The position numbers were made by a program, and so were the translations under genes. Under the pieces are notes generated by a model. That model did no database searches. It was not told where the DNA came from and worked only from the letters and a program-made list of their open reading frames with translations. DNA of 64,000 bases from Mya arenaria (taxonomy: Eukaryota; Mollusca; Bivalvia; Myida; Myidae). The DNA is taken from the NCBI RefSeq assembly GCF_026914265.1, contig NC_069129.1, positions 20,507,945 to 20,571,944 of the forward strand, in the 5' to 3' direction. Below are positions 22,181 to 33,870 of the stretch, in pieces (the first letter of the stretch is position 1; each line of letters opens with the position of its first letter).

Positions 22181-24325
22181 CAATAATATTTCAATAAATT
22201 ACATTTTTATTGTCAATTTATAACACATTTTTTTCAAATATTGTACAAATGGTTTACAAATAATTACATGTTCAAGACAGAGGAAGGTTAATGAATGAGA
22301 AAAAGATGAGAAATATTGAGCAAATGTCATTCCTAACAGCATGACCTACACACTAGATAGCCAGAATACTTTACAGAATTAATACATGGTACAGATATTA
22401 CACACATTACAGACTTTACACAGAGTATGGACATTACTGTGATAGACAATCTAGTTAAGCATCACAAAACAAGTAAAAGAATCTGTCATCTTTTTTTTTA
22501 CTTCAAATAATATTGAAGCAAAATGTTTTTGACTATACATGTGCATATTTTCTCGGGCAACATTAGTTCAAAACAAGACCCCACAAAAAACATTGGTAAA
22601 AAGTTTTATTTGTACCTGTAATAAATGTTTTTCGAGTGATGGCCAATGTTTTGCAAATGTCAACGCCAATGACAAACTAATAGTGTTAAAACCAATAACT
22701 TATTACAGACTACTCCTTTACAAAGATATGAAGAATACAGATATTGCAAAAAACATGATATTGATAATTGCATCTAAGCAAGCATAACCTTCAACGCCCC
22801 TGAGCACAGCTATTTCACAGCTGATCTACGGTTAGATTTGAATACAAAACAGTAGATATGCAATAGAATTAATCGTATAGGTTTTTCCAGTAAAGGATTG
22901 GATCACTTGCACACTGTCACAATCATTGCATTGATGCTAAAAATCAGTTCCGGGAAACAATTCATGACAAGATAGAGACGATGAATTGACAATGGTGCAT
23001 TTAAACAAGACACACATTCTGCATATCAATAAAACACAGATGACAGCATAAACGAAAAAGACAAGAAAGATATAACTATTGAATAGAATGTTTCCAATTA
23101 AAGTTTTCAGAGAATAAGACATCGATGATTGAATACTTGTGATATAACAGATACTCAGGATTATATGTTTTCTACGACACCTATGAAATAAATCTTACAA
23201 TGAAATCAACAAATATCCTAATAAATTTGCAACACAAAAGGCATATTTATTGTAATATGAACTGAAAATGTTGTTTTTGAGGCGCCGCCTTCGAAAACTG
23301 ATGTCTCCCCTACTTAAACTAGAGCTAAGTTAAAGGAAGATGGGGGTTAAATATTATAGATTTTACATTATTTAAAAAAATTAATTAGTATTTAAGTGTC
23401 TGGACAAATAAATTATCAAAAATTAACAATAGGAGATAACTTTACAATTGTGTGCCCCAGAGTTAGAGTTCTTGTAAGGTGCATAACTTCACACAGGTAA
23501 TTTCAATCAATACCTTCAAGTACTTCTCGATGTCTGCTCCAGACAAAATTTCATTGAAGAAAAAGAAGAAAAATGACAAATACAGTATGTCTCTCTTTCA
23601 TTTGAATGGGAGAAATAAACAGTCACAAGCATGATGTAAATGTACAATATGAAAATGTCCTGCCAAAAGCAGATTTAAAATATGCTATAATGATCGATGA
23701 ATATACAGTCAATAAGGTTTGCATAGTGGCGTTAGATTGTTAAAGTGACAATCATATTCAAAATCAATACATACACATGTATATTGTATTAACTGAAGCT
23801 TTCTTTCAAATTTAACTAGGTATCCTTTATAAGAACTATTATTTATGACATTTTGTCATCCTTTTTTTAAATATTTAAACAAATGTTTTCATTGTGGTAA
23901 ATTTTATTTGGGAGTACGAGTGCATGTTTCGTTTTTACAGATTTTGTTTACTTCAACTGTTTTTGTTCTTTAAAATTGTAATATAAAAAACGGTAATTTT
24001 CAGGCTGATATATATATATGCCATCAAATGATGTCAATGAAGATTTCTTAGAAGAAAAAAATCTGTTACTTTTACAAATTTGAAATGTTATCAAATGTTC
24101 TGAATTATTAAGCTAAACAAAATGTTCCAAGTCACACAGTGACAAGACCGTACTAAATAATTAAGCTCCTGAACATTTGAAAAAAATACATATTTATATT
24201 TTACATATCACATAAAGTCATGAACAATGGTGTACAGACGCGACAGAACATAACGACATCATTGTTTAAACTAAGGACTGAACATGTTCACATGATGTAT
24301 AGATTTTCCTCTTATCAATTGTCCT
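22181..24325. other. Intergenic DNA between satellite and UBE2C 3' end
   Basis: No coding sequence is credible here. It may include a long UBE2C 3' UTR on the minus strand: AATAAA on that strand occurs near 23246-23251 and 22206-22211. A TA microsatellite lies near 24010. A MITE occupies 23740-23930. Confidence 0.4.
23740..23930. mobile_element. TTAA-type MITE, family 3, internally shortened copy
   Basis: It begins TTAAAGTGACAATCATATTC and ends GGGAGTACGAGTGCATGTTT. It matches the ends and scattered interior of 61029-61422 (TTTGGTATCCTT-like, GTGGTAAATTTTATTTGGGAG) but lacks about half of that copy. Confidence 0.65.
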
Positions 24326-24751
24326 TTAAGGGAATAGACACCAGATAATACAATTGCCAGAAAAACAAGAAAATATGTCAAAAACTTACCTGTACATAAA
24401 ATTGATATCATTGCGTACAACTCATTGATTCTTGCTTTCTGATGTATTACATCCCAATGACACATGTACCTTTCACAGTTTTTGCCTTTTTTTCCAATTT
24501 CAAACATAGGTTTGTCTACCAAATAAATACCTTAGTAAATGAAAAAATAGCGTCCGTATATAAATCTGTACTAATAACATGACACACACTATAAACTAGG
24601 AAAGCGTAATGATCTATTTTTAAACCGGTTAACTCTGCCGAAACAGTGTGTTAATTTGAATCATACTAGCTTGTATTGACAATTTTAGGCTTGTTATGCA
24701 GAAATAATGTATTCACTGATTTTGGGACCATCTGGTGTCTAGTCCCTTTAA
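24326..24751. mobile_element. TTAA-type MITE, family 2, just downstream of UBE2C
   Basis: TTAAGGGAATAGACACCAGAT at the left matches ATCTGGTGTCTAGTCCCTTTAA at the right as an inverted repeat bounded by TTAA. The terminal word ACACCAGAT and the AGGGACT start are shared with 59714-60143. It ends 25 bp from the UBE2C stop codon, so it probably forms part of the 3' UTR. Confidence 0.75.
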
Positions 24752-24775
24752 TCCCGTACATATCAGTATTCAGAA

Positions 24776-27700
24776 TCATGAATTTCCAGCCGCAGCGTTA
24801 CTCTTGTACTTCTCCAGCAGAACTTTCTTATATTCTGTCTGATTGGCCCATAACTCAGCAGCTTGTGCATTCAGTGGACTGTCATTGTTTGGTTCTGAAA
24901 ATAATAATGCAATGTTGATTTTTTAAATAGAATTCTGGGAATCGTATGCGTCAGTCAGATGTAGAGAGTGCCAGTCGTTTTGAAAATACAAGGGCCTTGG
25001 TTGGGATAATATGCCAGTAAGTATTAATGCAAAGTTTTGTAAAGATTGGAGAAGAAATAGTGGAAATGGAAGTTACTCTGCTGAAGACGTTACTGAAAAC
25101 ATTGTCCTTTTGTTACAGCCATACTATGCAGAAGGCATTATTTTCATTTACTAGTAGGTGAAAACAGTGGTGACTCTCTGAGAGGAATGGTTTACCAGGT
25201 TATTTCTATTAATTTGTAAATGAATAAATTTTCATTTTTTTAACATAAAAAACATGCTGTCTTTTTCTGCGATTCACATGAAAGTCGCACTAGAAATCAT
25301 GCTTTTGACATGTTAAATATAAAAGACAATTAAAGTTCAATTCAAGTTGATCAACTTCTTTAAAATCATCATGTTTGTATCAGTAATGTGTATCACTTAT
25401 ATTTTTACCAGGGGCTTTGCAGGGGTTTCAAATTAACCCAGGGCTCAAGGAGGTGAATAAAAAAGCCAGTTGGTGTCGGTCAACCCCTATTTCCCAATAC
25501 AATTAAAAAACCAAACTGAGTTCAAAATTCCCAATAAATATTTTGAAAACAAATGATTCATTTGGCCCAAAACAAAAAAGGTTGAGGGGTTTTGTCACAT
25601 CAGATTATATAAAGCAATTGTTGATTTATAGATCACATATTTCTTGACATTTGTTCATTAACTTTGATGTAATATCTTGACTTTAATTCCCAATTTGAAG
25701 GTAATGGACCATCTTCTCAAAATAGCCAAAAAAGCCCCGGTATGTCTTGGTACCAAAAAGTAACCGTATAAAATTGTTTGATCCCCCCTAAGCTGGAAGT
25801 AGTAGATAAACACACCTCCGAGTAAGCTTTGAAGTGAGATGAGGATAGTTCGCACATCGTACAGGGCAGACCATTTCTCCTTGAGGATGTCGAGGCATAT
25901 ATTTCCGTGGTTGTCTACGTTTGGATGGTAGCATGGTGTCTCAAATTTCACTGTCGGGGCATGGTAAGGGTAGCCACTTGGAAATTCAAGTGTCAGTTTA
26001 AAGCTAAGACTCTCGTATACCTAAAAATATAAAATATAATAATTTCAGTGGTTTTCTTCACCAAGTCTCCCTTTGGCATATGTTAATTGAGTGTGTGGAG
26101 GAACTGGTGTCGTAAAGAAAACCAACTAGTATGTCTTGTTGACAACAAATTAAACTCACTTGCCCAAGAGCTGGGAATCAAACCTTGGATGCTTATCTGA
26201 CAACCATTTGATTTTATTGTTGTTTTTTAACAGAACTCAGAAGCTACACGTATCATATTACCATGAAAAACATTTATAATTTAATATAATATAATATAAT
26301 GAACTATCGAAAATCTTAAACATGATCAATTCCTAACATAATCAAAGAATGGCTTAAAATGACACATGGACAAAACATAAATTAAGAATGCAAATGAATG
26401 GAATATAAACATAAAGAGTTTGTAGACCCTATTTCTATTCACGTCCAATTCATTTAAATATTTCTCATTAATTTACTTCAAATAATTCAGGTATAGCTTA
26501 ATGTTGAGTCTACAAAATTAGCACTTGTGTAAGGCCGTAGATGGTCAGATGCTTTTGGTGCCAAAAATTTCATAAAGCAGGGCTTGTTAAATATTTCTTT
26601 GCTAACTGAAGTATAAGAATTCAGACATTTTTATTTAAAAGCTTTATCTTGATGACTGAAGTCTAATCATAAGGATAAACATACTGTTCCATTTGGTCCG
26701 GTTAAAGTACCAATCCATTTGAATAAATTGTCACCATCTGGAAATGCAGTGATCCCTGGGTCTCCCGACATCTGAAACGTCATCCGATGTTTATTACTTT
26801 TTTAAACCAAATTCAACAATTCACAAATGTTTAAGCATCTGTTATCGTATTTAGTTTAAAGTAATCAAGATCTGAACAAAATGTCTTTCCATGTAATTTG
26901 AAGTGTAAATCATATTAATTAAAGTAAAAACCCAATTCAGATGTATGTCATTGTGATAATACAAATGATTATTCCCAAATAAATCTATTAACTAATTTGA
27001 TGATACATGTATCTTATACTACATCTTTGCACAATTTTATACAAACCAAAACATCTTAACATCCTAGAATTCTATTAATCAGATGGAGAGCTTGTCGCAT
27101 CATTTTTTGGTAAAGCCTCTTAAAGTTGTATTAGAGTTCGTGACAGGAAATCAAAGCACAGCTCCAAAATGATGCTCAGAAAAGTAATTCCTTTGTGTCT
27201 GCCGTGGTTTTCAGGTGAAAGACACACAATAAACACAGACATATAAAGTGAATTAAATTTGACAAGTTCAGTGAACAAGATCACAAGTACACAGTAGAAA
27301 ACACAGACGATACTGCTCAGATTGGCGGACCATACGGCCCAGACTGTAGGACGGTACTGATCAAAAGACTATAAGGTCCAAATTAGTTCACCGACCTGGG
27401 TCATATTAGTCACTAATCTTGGTTGTTTCATATCAGCCGATCTGGTCCATATGGTCTGCTAATCTGAGTGACCCATATTGTCGAAATTAGCACAAGGCTG
27501 AATTTTGGCAGACTTGTCCAATCTTTTTTTAATTTGAAGAAAATCATTAGCATTAATCGGGTCACGGACACTACGGACCATGGACACTACGGACCATGGA
27601 CATAACGGACCAGATTTAGGGACATTACGGACCAGATCTAGGGACATTACGGACCATCTTCAAAAACTTATGGACCATGATTTATAATGTTTTTAAACAT

Positions 27701-29943
27701 TTTTTTTTAATTTATTCACTCATTGGTCTTAAATTTGTTAATAAATACTTTAATATAATTGCTCAGTATATGACAATTATCTTTAATGTAACTGAAAAAT
27801 CCCATGAAATTCCAATGTTAAACATTAATGTATTTTTAATAAAATATTATAATAATGTGAATAATAACGAACGAAATATGTGTTTATCTTATAATTGTAA
27901 ATGTGAATATTAATGTTTTCATATGTGATAAATTGCTTTCTGAAATAAACTTTCGATCGTCATATTTGTTTGTTTTCCGTTTCATCTGTTTCAATTGAAA
28001 GGTTCAGTGAAAGTGCGCAGTCACAATGGGTTTTCACACATTTATGATTGCCAATTAAAGGTTGTCAATATAATGTTTGTTTCTTTTGTAATATACCGCC
28101 GATAATTACGGGTACAATTATACCTAATAAACACTAATTAAGGCAACAGAAATTGCCAGTTTTAAACATCAGTTTGCAAGAATTGCAACAAACACTGATA
28201 TGTTCTTATATGTGCTCGATTTATTTTGGGAAATAAACTGTTTTGGAAAATATTTCTGCTCGATTTATTTTGGGAAATAAACTGTTTTGGAAAATATTTT
28301 TTCTGTTGCTTTTAACTGATTTTACTGCCAATCTTTCAAATTTGGTCCGTAATGTCCCTAAATCTGGTCCATAGTGTCCCTAAATCTGGTCCGTAATGTC
28401 TGGTCCGTAATGTCCATGGTCCGTAGTGTCCGTAATTCCATTAATCTAATTTCCATGTGTGATCTTACCAACAGTGTGCGTAGCTCTTGTTGCAATCTGA
28501 AATGAACAAAAAACACAAATGTAGCTTATCAAGTGTCATCAGAGGAAAGACAATGTTTGCCTGACCTTTGTGTTGTTCAAACCAAAGGCCTTTGGTTTAG
28601 TCTAAAATATTAGACGTGTTATACGGGATTCTTCCAATCCCTAACGTCTAAACGGGAATGTGCAAAAAAAACGGGGGTGTTTTAAAAATATTGAAATTGT
28701 TTTAAGTGAAGTATTTTATGGTTGAAATTGATCATAAAGAGTTATATTCATATTTTACCATGTAAGTGAAATGCTATTTTGCACTAAACAAGCATTTAAT
28801 GCATTAAAACAAGTCGTTTACCTTTCCAATAAAACGAAAGTTGACTGACACAGAAAACAATTATGCGAAGGGGAACAACTCGATACAATCGTAATAACTC
28901 GGCCTCCTCCGACAAAGCTTCGAGATAGACCTTGTTATACAATCATAACAACTCGGCCATGGCCGAAATGTTCCGAGCGATTTAAAACTGTGCCCTGAAA
29001 CCTTGCAGGTGCCCTTCATGTATATATCGTTATGTTATGACAGAATGAAATGAAGAAAAGCCGTCAAACTCATAATTATAAGTTGGATATTTATTTTTAG
29101 TGTACGGAACTAATATAAAATAACATTATCTGGTAATATTTCTTGTTTTTATGATATTTTATAGACGCTATATGCTTTAACCCGGAATCCTGATTGGAAC
29201 AACTACCCACTTTCGATACTAAACAATTTGTACGTGAAGGATTTGCCATATCAAAAATCTAAAAAAAATCCGCCAACGTACAATAATTTGGACTACCTTT
29301 GGTTCAAACCACAAGCATTTCTCATGATTATTTTTACCTTCTATTTAACCTACAGATTAAATAGCAACACAGTGTAAAAAAAGATCCTGAGAAAACCCTG
29401 TGGTTTCAGCAGATCTAAGTCTTTTAAGATGCAATTTAGTAAAACATGCGGGACACGATTTTCTCATAATAACTTTCAGTGTAACATTACCTTTTTTGAT
29501 TAAGTATCATGTAGACAAGTGTAAAAGTATTTATTTAGCCAATACTGCTGGTGGTTACTTTGAATATTTATACAAATTTATTTTAACTTTGAATAATAAA
29601 GTAACGTTTGTCAGATAAATATAGAAACTGCAGTGGTATATAAACAAAATAAAGAAGAAAAATACACAATTTCTTACGATATCAAAACAAAAATACTAAT
29701 ATTAACTTTATTCTGTTTTAAAGGTCTAAAGATTGTTCGAGAAATTGTGGTAATCAAATTAAACTTGCATATCGAAAATGACGACCTCCTTTGTATTTTT
29801 TCTACCATTCGCGAAAATATATGACAAAATATTTGTACTTACCGTTTGCTCACAGAATGAGTTTCTTTGGAGTTCATTGCAATTTTCCCTTTATCTTTAG
29901 GCCTTTGATTACTCGTACTGGGGTCTATGTTTTGTTCTGACAT
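24776..29943 (-). CDS. UBE2C: Ubiquitin-conjugating enzyme E2 C (UbcH10 orthologue)
   Basis: Five exons in transcript order (29943-29843, 28496-28469, 26771-26685, 26020-25816, 24894-24776) splice at GT-AG sites into 179 codons plus stop, the same length as human UBE2C. The E2 works with the anaphase-promoting complex, adding ubiquitin to mitotic cyclins and securin. Residues 1 to about 34 are the variable N-terminal extension ([16 protein letters not shown]). [16 protein letters not shown] begins the UBC fold. [16 protein letters not shown] carries the HPN motif and the catalytic Cys in [22 protein letters not shown] is diagnostic of UBE2C. The tail ends [10 protein letters not shown]. Exon 2 is only 28 bp. 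Intron 2 holds two inverted-repeat elements. The start ATG at 29943 gives the expected family length. Confidence 0.97.
26055..26205 (-). mobile_element. Old SINE family 1 copy in UBE2C intron 3
   Basis: Read on the minus strand, GGTTTGATTCCCAGCTC (box B) is followed by diverged GTGAGTTTAATTTGTTGTCA and ACTAGTTGGTTTTCT, matching the body of the copy at 3545-3766 at lower identity. Confidence 0.55.
27316..27468. repeat. 153-bp inverted-repeat element in UBE2C intron 2
   Basis: CTCAGATTGGCGGACCATAC at the left pairs with the right-hand segment GTCTGCTAATCTGAG plus TCTGGTCCATATG. The arms are about 28 bp with a few mismatches. The GGACCAT word is shared with the larger element at 27559-28438, 90 bp away. 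Confidence 0.6.
27559..28438. mobile_element. Non-autonomous DNA transposon with 8-bp target duplication
   Basis: A perfect 8-bp duplication CATTAATC (27551-27558 and 28439-28446) flanks 880 bp with terminal inverted repeats. Each end carries ACGGACACTACGGACCATGG followed by several direct copies of GGACATTACGGACCAGAT. The interior has no coding capacity and contains a 45-bp tandem pair (GCTCGATTTATTTTGGGAAA, starting at 28213 and 28258). An 8-bp duplication fits the hAT superfamily. It lies in intron 2 of UBE2C. Confidence 0.75.
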
Positions 29944-29986
29944 GGCGATCCCGAATAATTTACAGAAAGTTGCGATTGTGTTTTCT

Positions 29987-30028
29987 TTTAAATTAAGCTC
30001 TTCACCCTCATATAAATTTTTATCCAAT
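29987..30028 (-). promoter_or_regulatory. Possible cell-cycle promoter elements upstream of UBE2C
   Basis: A CCAAT pentamer lies at 30024-30028 on the plus strand, and TTTAAA, a possible weak CHR-type word, at 29987-29992. The two are about 32 bp apart, upstream of the UBE2C ATG. CCAAT plus CHR at about this spacing is known for mitotic genes of other animals. Both words are common in AT-rich DNA. Confidence 0.25.
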
Positions 30029-30460
30029 CAACTGCCAGTGCATGAAAAATATTTTGTTGTGGAAATTGCAGGGGTAAATTTCGGTACATTGCAATCAATG
30101 ATTTCTGAGGTATGTTTTCAGTGAAAATAATGAAATAGAAGTTAGCTGTTATCTTTAGTCAAGTTTTTTAGCATATCAATTTCTTTTAGCACAATTTCCC
30201 TCACTTGACACTGTCATATATATACCAGTATAGATTTTCTAAGTTTTTATCCACAGGGTTTGCACGGTCTATCTATCTCTGTTTAATGTCAACTCCTCTT
30301 CCGAGTGTTACTGACATTACGGTCGGTGGAATTACCGAAATCATGGTATATACTGAAATCACCTTTCATTTTCATAGGTATACGGTATATCGTTTTCTTT
30401 TACAAAATACGCCTGGATTTAATACTTTATTGTGTTCGAATGTTGTTCTCGGTACCATAA
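30029..30460. other. Intergenic DNA upstream of UBE2C
   Basis: No gene is recognised. Bases 30205-30522 hold an open frame that runs into the G-rich tandem repeat and has no support. Confidence 0.4.
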
Positions 30461-30865
30461 TTGTTGGAGGTTGGAGACGGGTGGAGAAGTCAGAGGAGGG
30501 GTGGGTGTGGGGGTCGTGGTGACTAAAACCCGGGACCCCCTTTCATTTACATAAGTTCATACAAAAGAAGAGTATACTAGGAGGTATTTGTTGGAGGTTG
30601 GAGAGGGGTGGAGAAGTCGGAGGAGGGGTGGGGGTGGGGTTTGGGTAGACTAAAACCCGGGACCCCCTTTCATTTACATAAGTTCATACAAAAGAAGAGT
30701 ATGCGAGGAGGTTCTTACGCGGTTGCTTCAAAACTGCATTGTGTTTATGGCTTGTATGCCGTAGTTGTTCGTGGTTGGAGAGGGCAGTGGGAGTCAAATG
30801 AGGTGGTGGGGGTGAAAACCCGGAACCCCCTTTCATTTTCAAAAGTACCCACAATAGAGTATGCG
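30461..30865. repeat. G-rich tandem repeat, about 128-bp unit, two full plus one decayed
   Basis: Units start near 30461, 30588 and 30765. Each has TTGGAGGTTGGAG, a GGAGGGGTGGG run, ACTAAAACCCGGGACCCCC and TTTCATTTACATAAGTTC. The first two are nearly identical; the third is diverged. The second unit contains a G-quadruplex-type run at 30624-30645. Confidence 0.85.
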
Positions 30866-33800
30866 ACTTGGTTTGTATGAGTTTATTAAACTGGCTAGAG
30901 GATGGGAACAGAGAAATTTTTTAAAACAGTTACCTCAATTACTGCGAATTAATACTTTGCAACGTGGCATATAATGTTGACTATACGCAGGGAAAATCAA
31001 AGAAATGAACGTGGTATATATGCTTTTATTGCAGGGTATAGTGAAAAATAAATTCAAGAGATAATGTCTGTAAGGAAAAATCGATGCAAAGCAGTCTGCA
31101 AAATACGTGTGGTTGGTAGTGTAGATACCGGTATGTTTTTTGCATATGAGTTTTTTTGTGCTGAATTCAGTGTTCAAACAATATGTTATCTACGTTTCTA
31201 TGTTACTAAAAGCATGATTCAGGAAATGTCGATAAATGATTAAATCTTGCCTTTTAATTCATCAACTTTGAACAGCGTTGCTAACATGATTGAGATATAA
31301 ACAGAATATTACATTACTATCAAAACTATCACATGACAAAACTGTGTGCTACCCGTGAGAGCAGTGCTGATAGAGTTTGCTGGAATACTGGTATGCTTTG
31401 GCCAAGATCTACTTTATTCCGAAATAATTTTAAACAGTAAAGTATATTTATCTTAAGTATTTAATTTGATTGAATGGATAATGCATTTAAGCTCTGCACC
31501 CACTCTTTAAACTGTCAAGAGGGAAAGTGGCTCCGTTCTACACCAGTAGGAATGAATAAACATGGACATGTAAAATAAACTTGGCAGGAATTCATTTTTC
31601 AGTGGTAAGAATTATACAGCAATTCCTTGACTACTGGGTGTGCAAATAATTTCAAGGTATATTCTGTCAGATTTTAAGCATATTAAATTAAAATTAATTT
31701 GTTTTTAATTAATTCTAATCAGAATGTTAAACGCAATGTTCATGTTTTTATAATCATACACGTACATGTTCCTCTGATATCTCTCATTGTAAACTGTAAA
31801 GTTTTGTGTACCCTGAAGCTATGATAGAAGTTTGAGGACAGACTCAGATGCTTTTATCAACATGCATGGTATAATGCAGGGTTTCTGAAAATAAGGGCTG
31901 AAATCAGGATTCAGAAGTTTCAACTTCAGTTTTGTGTATCCTGAAGCTATGATAGAAGTTTGTGGACAGACTCAGATGCTTTTATCAACATGCATGGTAT
32001 AATGCAGGGTTTCTGAAAATAAGGGCTGAAATCAGGATTCAGAAGTTTCAACTTCAGCCTATTGTACATTTGTTAAAAAAAAAATATTTTGCAAGCCTCT
32101 GACATCACATCAAGAACAGTAGGAACTAGGAAGTACCTTGAAATTAATATAAATGGCTTCGGAAACAATCTCAAAAGGCCGGCCCAAGCCTTGGGCTTGA
32201 ATCTCTCATACCCCTGGCTATTTTTCAGGATTGAAAATGTTCAGCTGTTAAACCCCAGATATTGAAATAAAATTTATTTATGTATATTGAAAACAAACTG
32301 CTGTAAAATCAAAACAGTTTATATATATTATAATATATCATACCTTTTAACTTTGAATGGAATTTGCAAGAAGGAATGATTAAACACAGTCATTCTAATA
32401 AATAGACTAAAGTATTAGTTGTAGAACTAATTTGATGAATTTATCATTATTGAATGTATTTAGATTTTGTTACATCATAAAACTGATGTTTGACACTGTG
32501 ATTTTGCATTCAAGTTAAAATGATTATACTCTAAACATTCATTATCTATTATCTGTATGCGCTGCAAGTAGGATTATATGCACATGTACATGTATACTGA
32601 CCTGTGAATGGTAAAATGGGGATGTCCTGGTTTTGGTCATAGTTTTAATAATAAATCTGAAAATATAGAACACGTTCTAAATAGTTTTTGTATTTATATT
32701 CTTGAAAAAAGGTAAAGCCAAATGTTTTCTTTAGTGTATTAACATTATAGTGCATGAAATTTTAAATATTTAAAGGTGAAAACAACATCTACTGTATAAT
32801 ATTTTATATTCTTAACTTGAGTGTATAAATGGTATGATCTTTTAAATATTGAAAGGTATAAAACACATCTACTGTGTAATATATTGTAATTTTTATGTAT
32901 TTTTTAATATAAACATTAATATAGCACCTGAAATGCTTATTCTCAAGCTGAGGGTTAAATCTAGTATTTTTTGAAACCTACCATCCATTTAGTATAATAT
33001 ATATATATATATTATTTCACACGATTTCACATAATGCATTATATATAATATGAAATTAAAATACAATCTTTTGTTTTATGTATTACAAGTTATCATCATC
33101 CCTTAGTTCTCTAAATTAAGTTTATTCAATTTCTTAACTTAAAAGTAAATACAACTTTAAATAACAAAACTAGTAACATAACCAATAAATTTGTTTGACT
33201 TTGTTAGAAGTTTAAAATTAAAACTACCTATATTATTCATATTGCATATATATATGTACATAATGATATTTAACAAATCTATTTTTATATTTCAGATCCT
33301 GAAAAGTCATTGTGGATTAGTGCATAGCGGTGTTACATTGTATTACAACTGATAATATCCAGATATATTATTTATGTCAAGTGCCGGTATTGACAAACTT
33401 ACTGAAGTTTATGCCTGACTGAATTACTGATATAGTTATGCAACAACAAATATGTATATTGAAAACAAGTCGAAATTATAGCACACTTAAGTATAATTTG
33501 ACAATAGATGACTTTGAATGCTATAAGTAGTAATACAAAAATCAAGGAGTAAGTGAACTGTGAAGGGCAGGAATCAACATAATGGTTATAGAGAGTTTGA
33601 ACATTATGGTTAGATCTATAGAAATTGTGAACAGGTTCTTAAAATCAACAGCAGCAGACAAATGTTAGTGAAGAATAAAATACAACTCCAGCAGAAACTT
33701 AAACGTGTTTAAGCACACTTGTTGTGATACAGTAAGAAATGATATGTTAGTTGATAATATATAAAAAAAACTGTTTTCAAATATTGTGTGTCAATTTAAA

Positions 33801-33870
33801 AAAAATGTCATCAACTAACTGAAGAATATACTGTATAAAAGTGTTAAGATTTTGTTAGAGTGAAGACAGT
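30866..33870. other. Intergenic DNA upstream of glutathione synthetase
   Basis: No coding sequence is recognised. It holds the tandem duplication at 31800-32055, an imperfect 80-bp repeat near 32762-32890 (TTTAAATATT.AAAGG with ACATCTACTGT) and a TA microsatellite near 32995-33012. A 5' UTR exon of GSS probably lies in the last few hundred bases, but I cannot place it. Confidence 0.4.
31800..32055. repeat. Recent 128-bp tandem duplication
   Basis: Bases 31800-31927 and 31928-32055 are the same length and differ at only about two positions (GTACCC/GTATCC and TTGAGG/TTGTGG). The unit reads AGTTTTGTGTAxCCTGAAGC through CAGAAGTTTCAACTTC. Confidence 0.95.

Noticed and set aside
27459-27913. Short frames over the UBE2C intron 2 elements
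   Set aside because: They follow the GGTCCGTA repeat arrays and AT-rich interior of a non-coding transposon.
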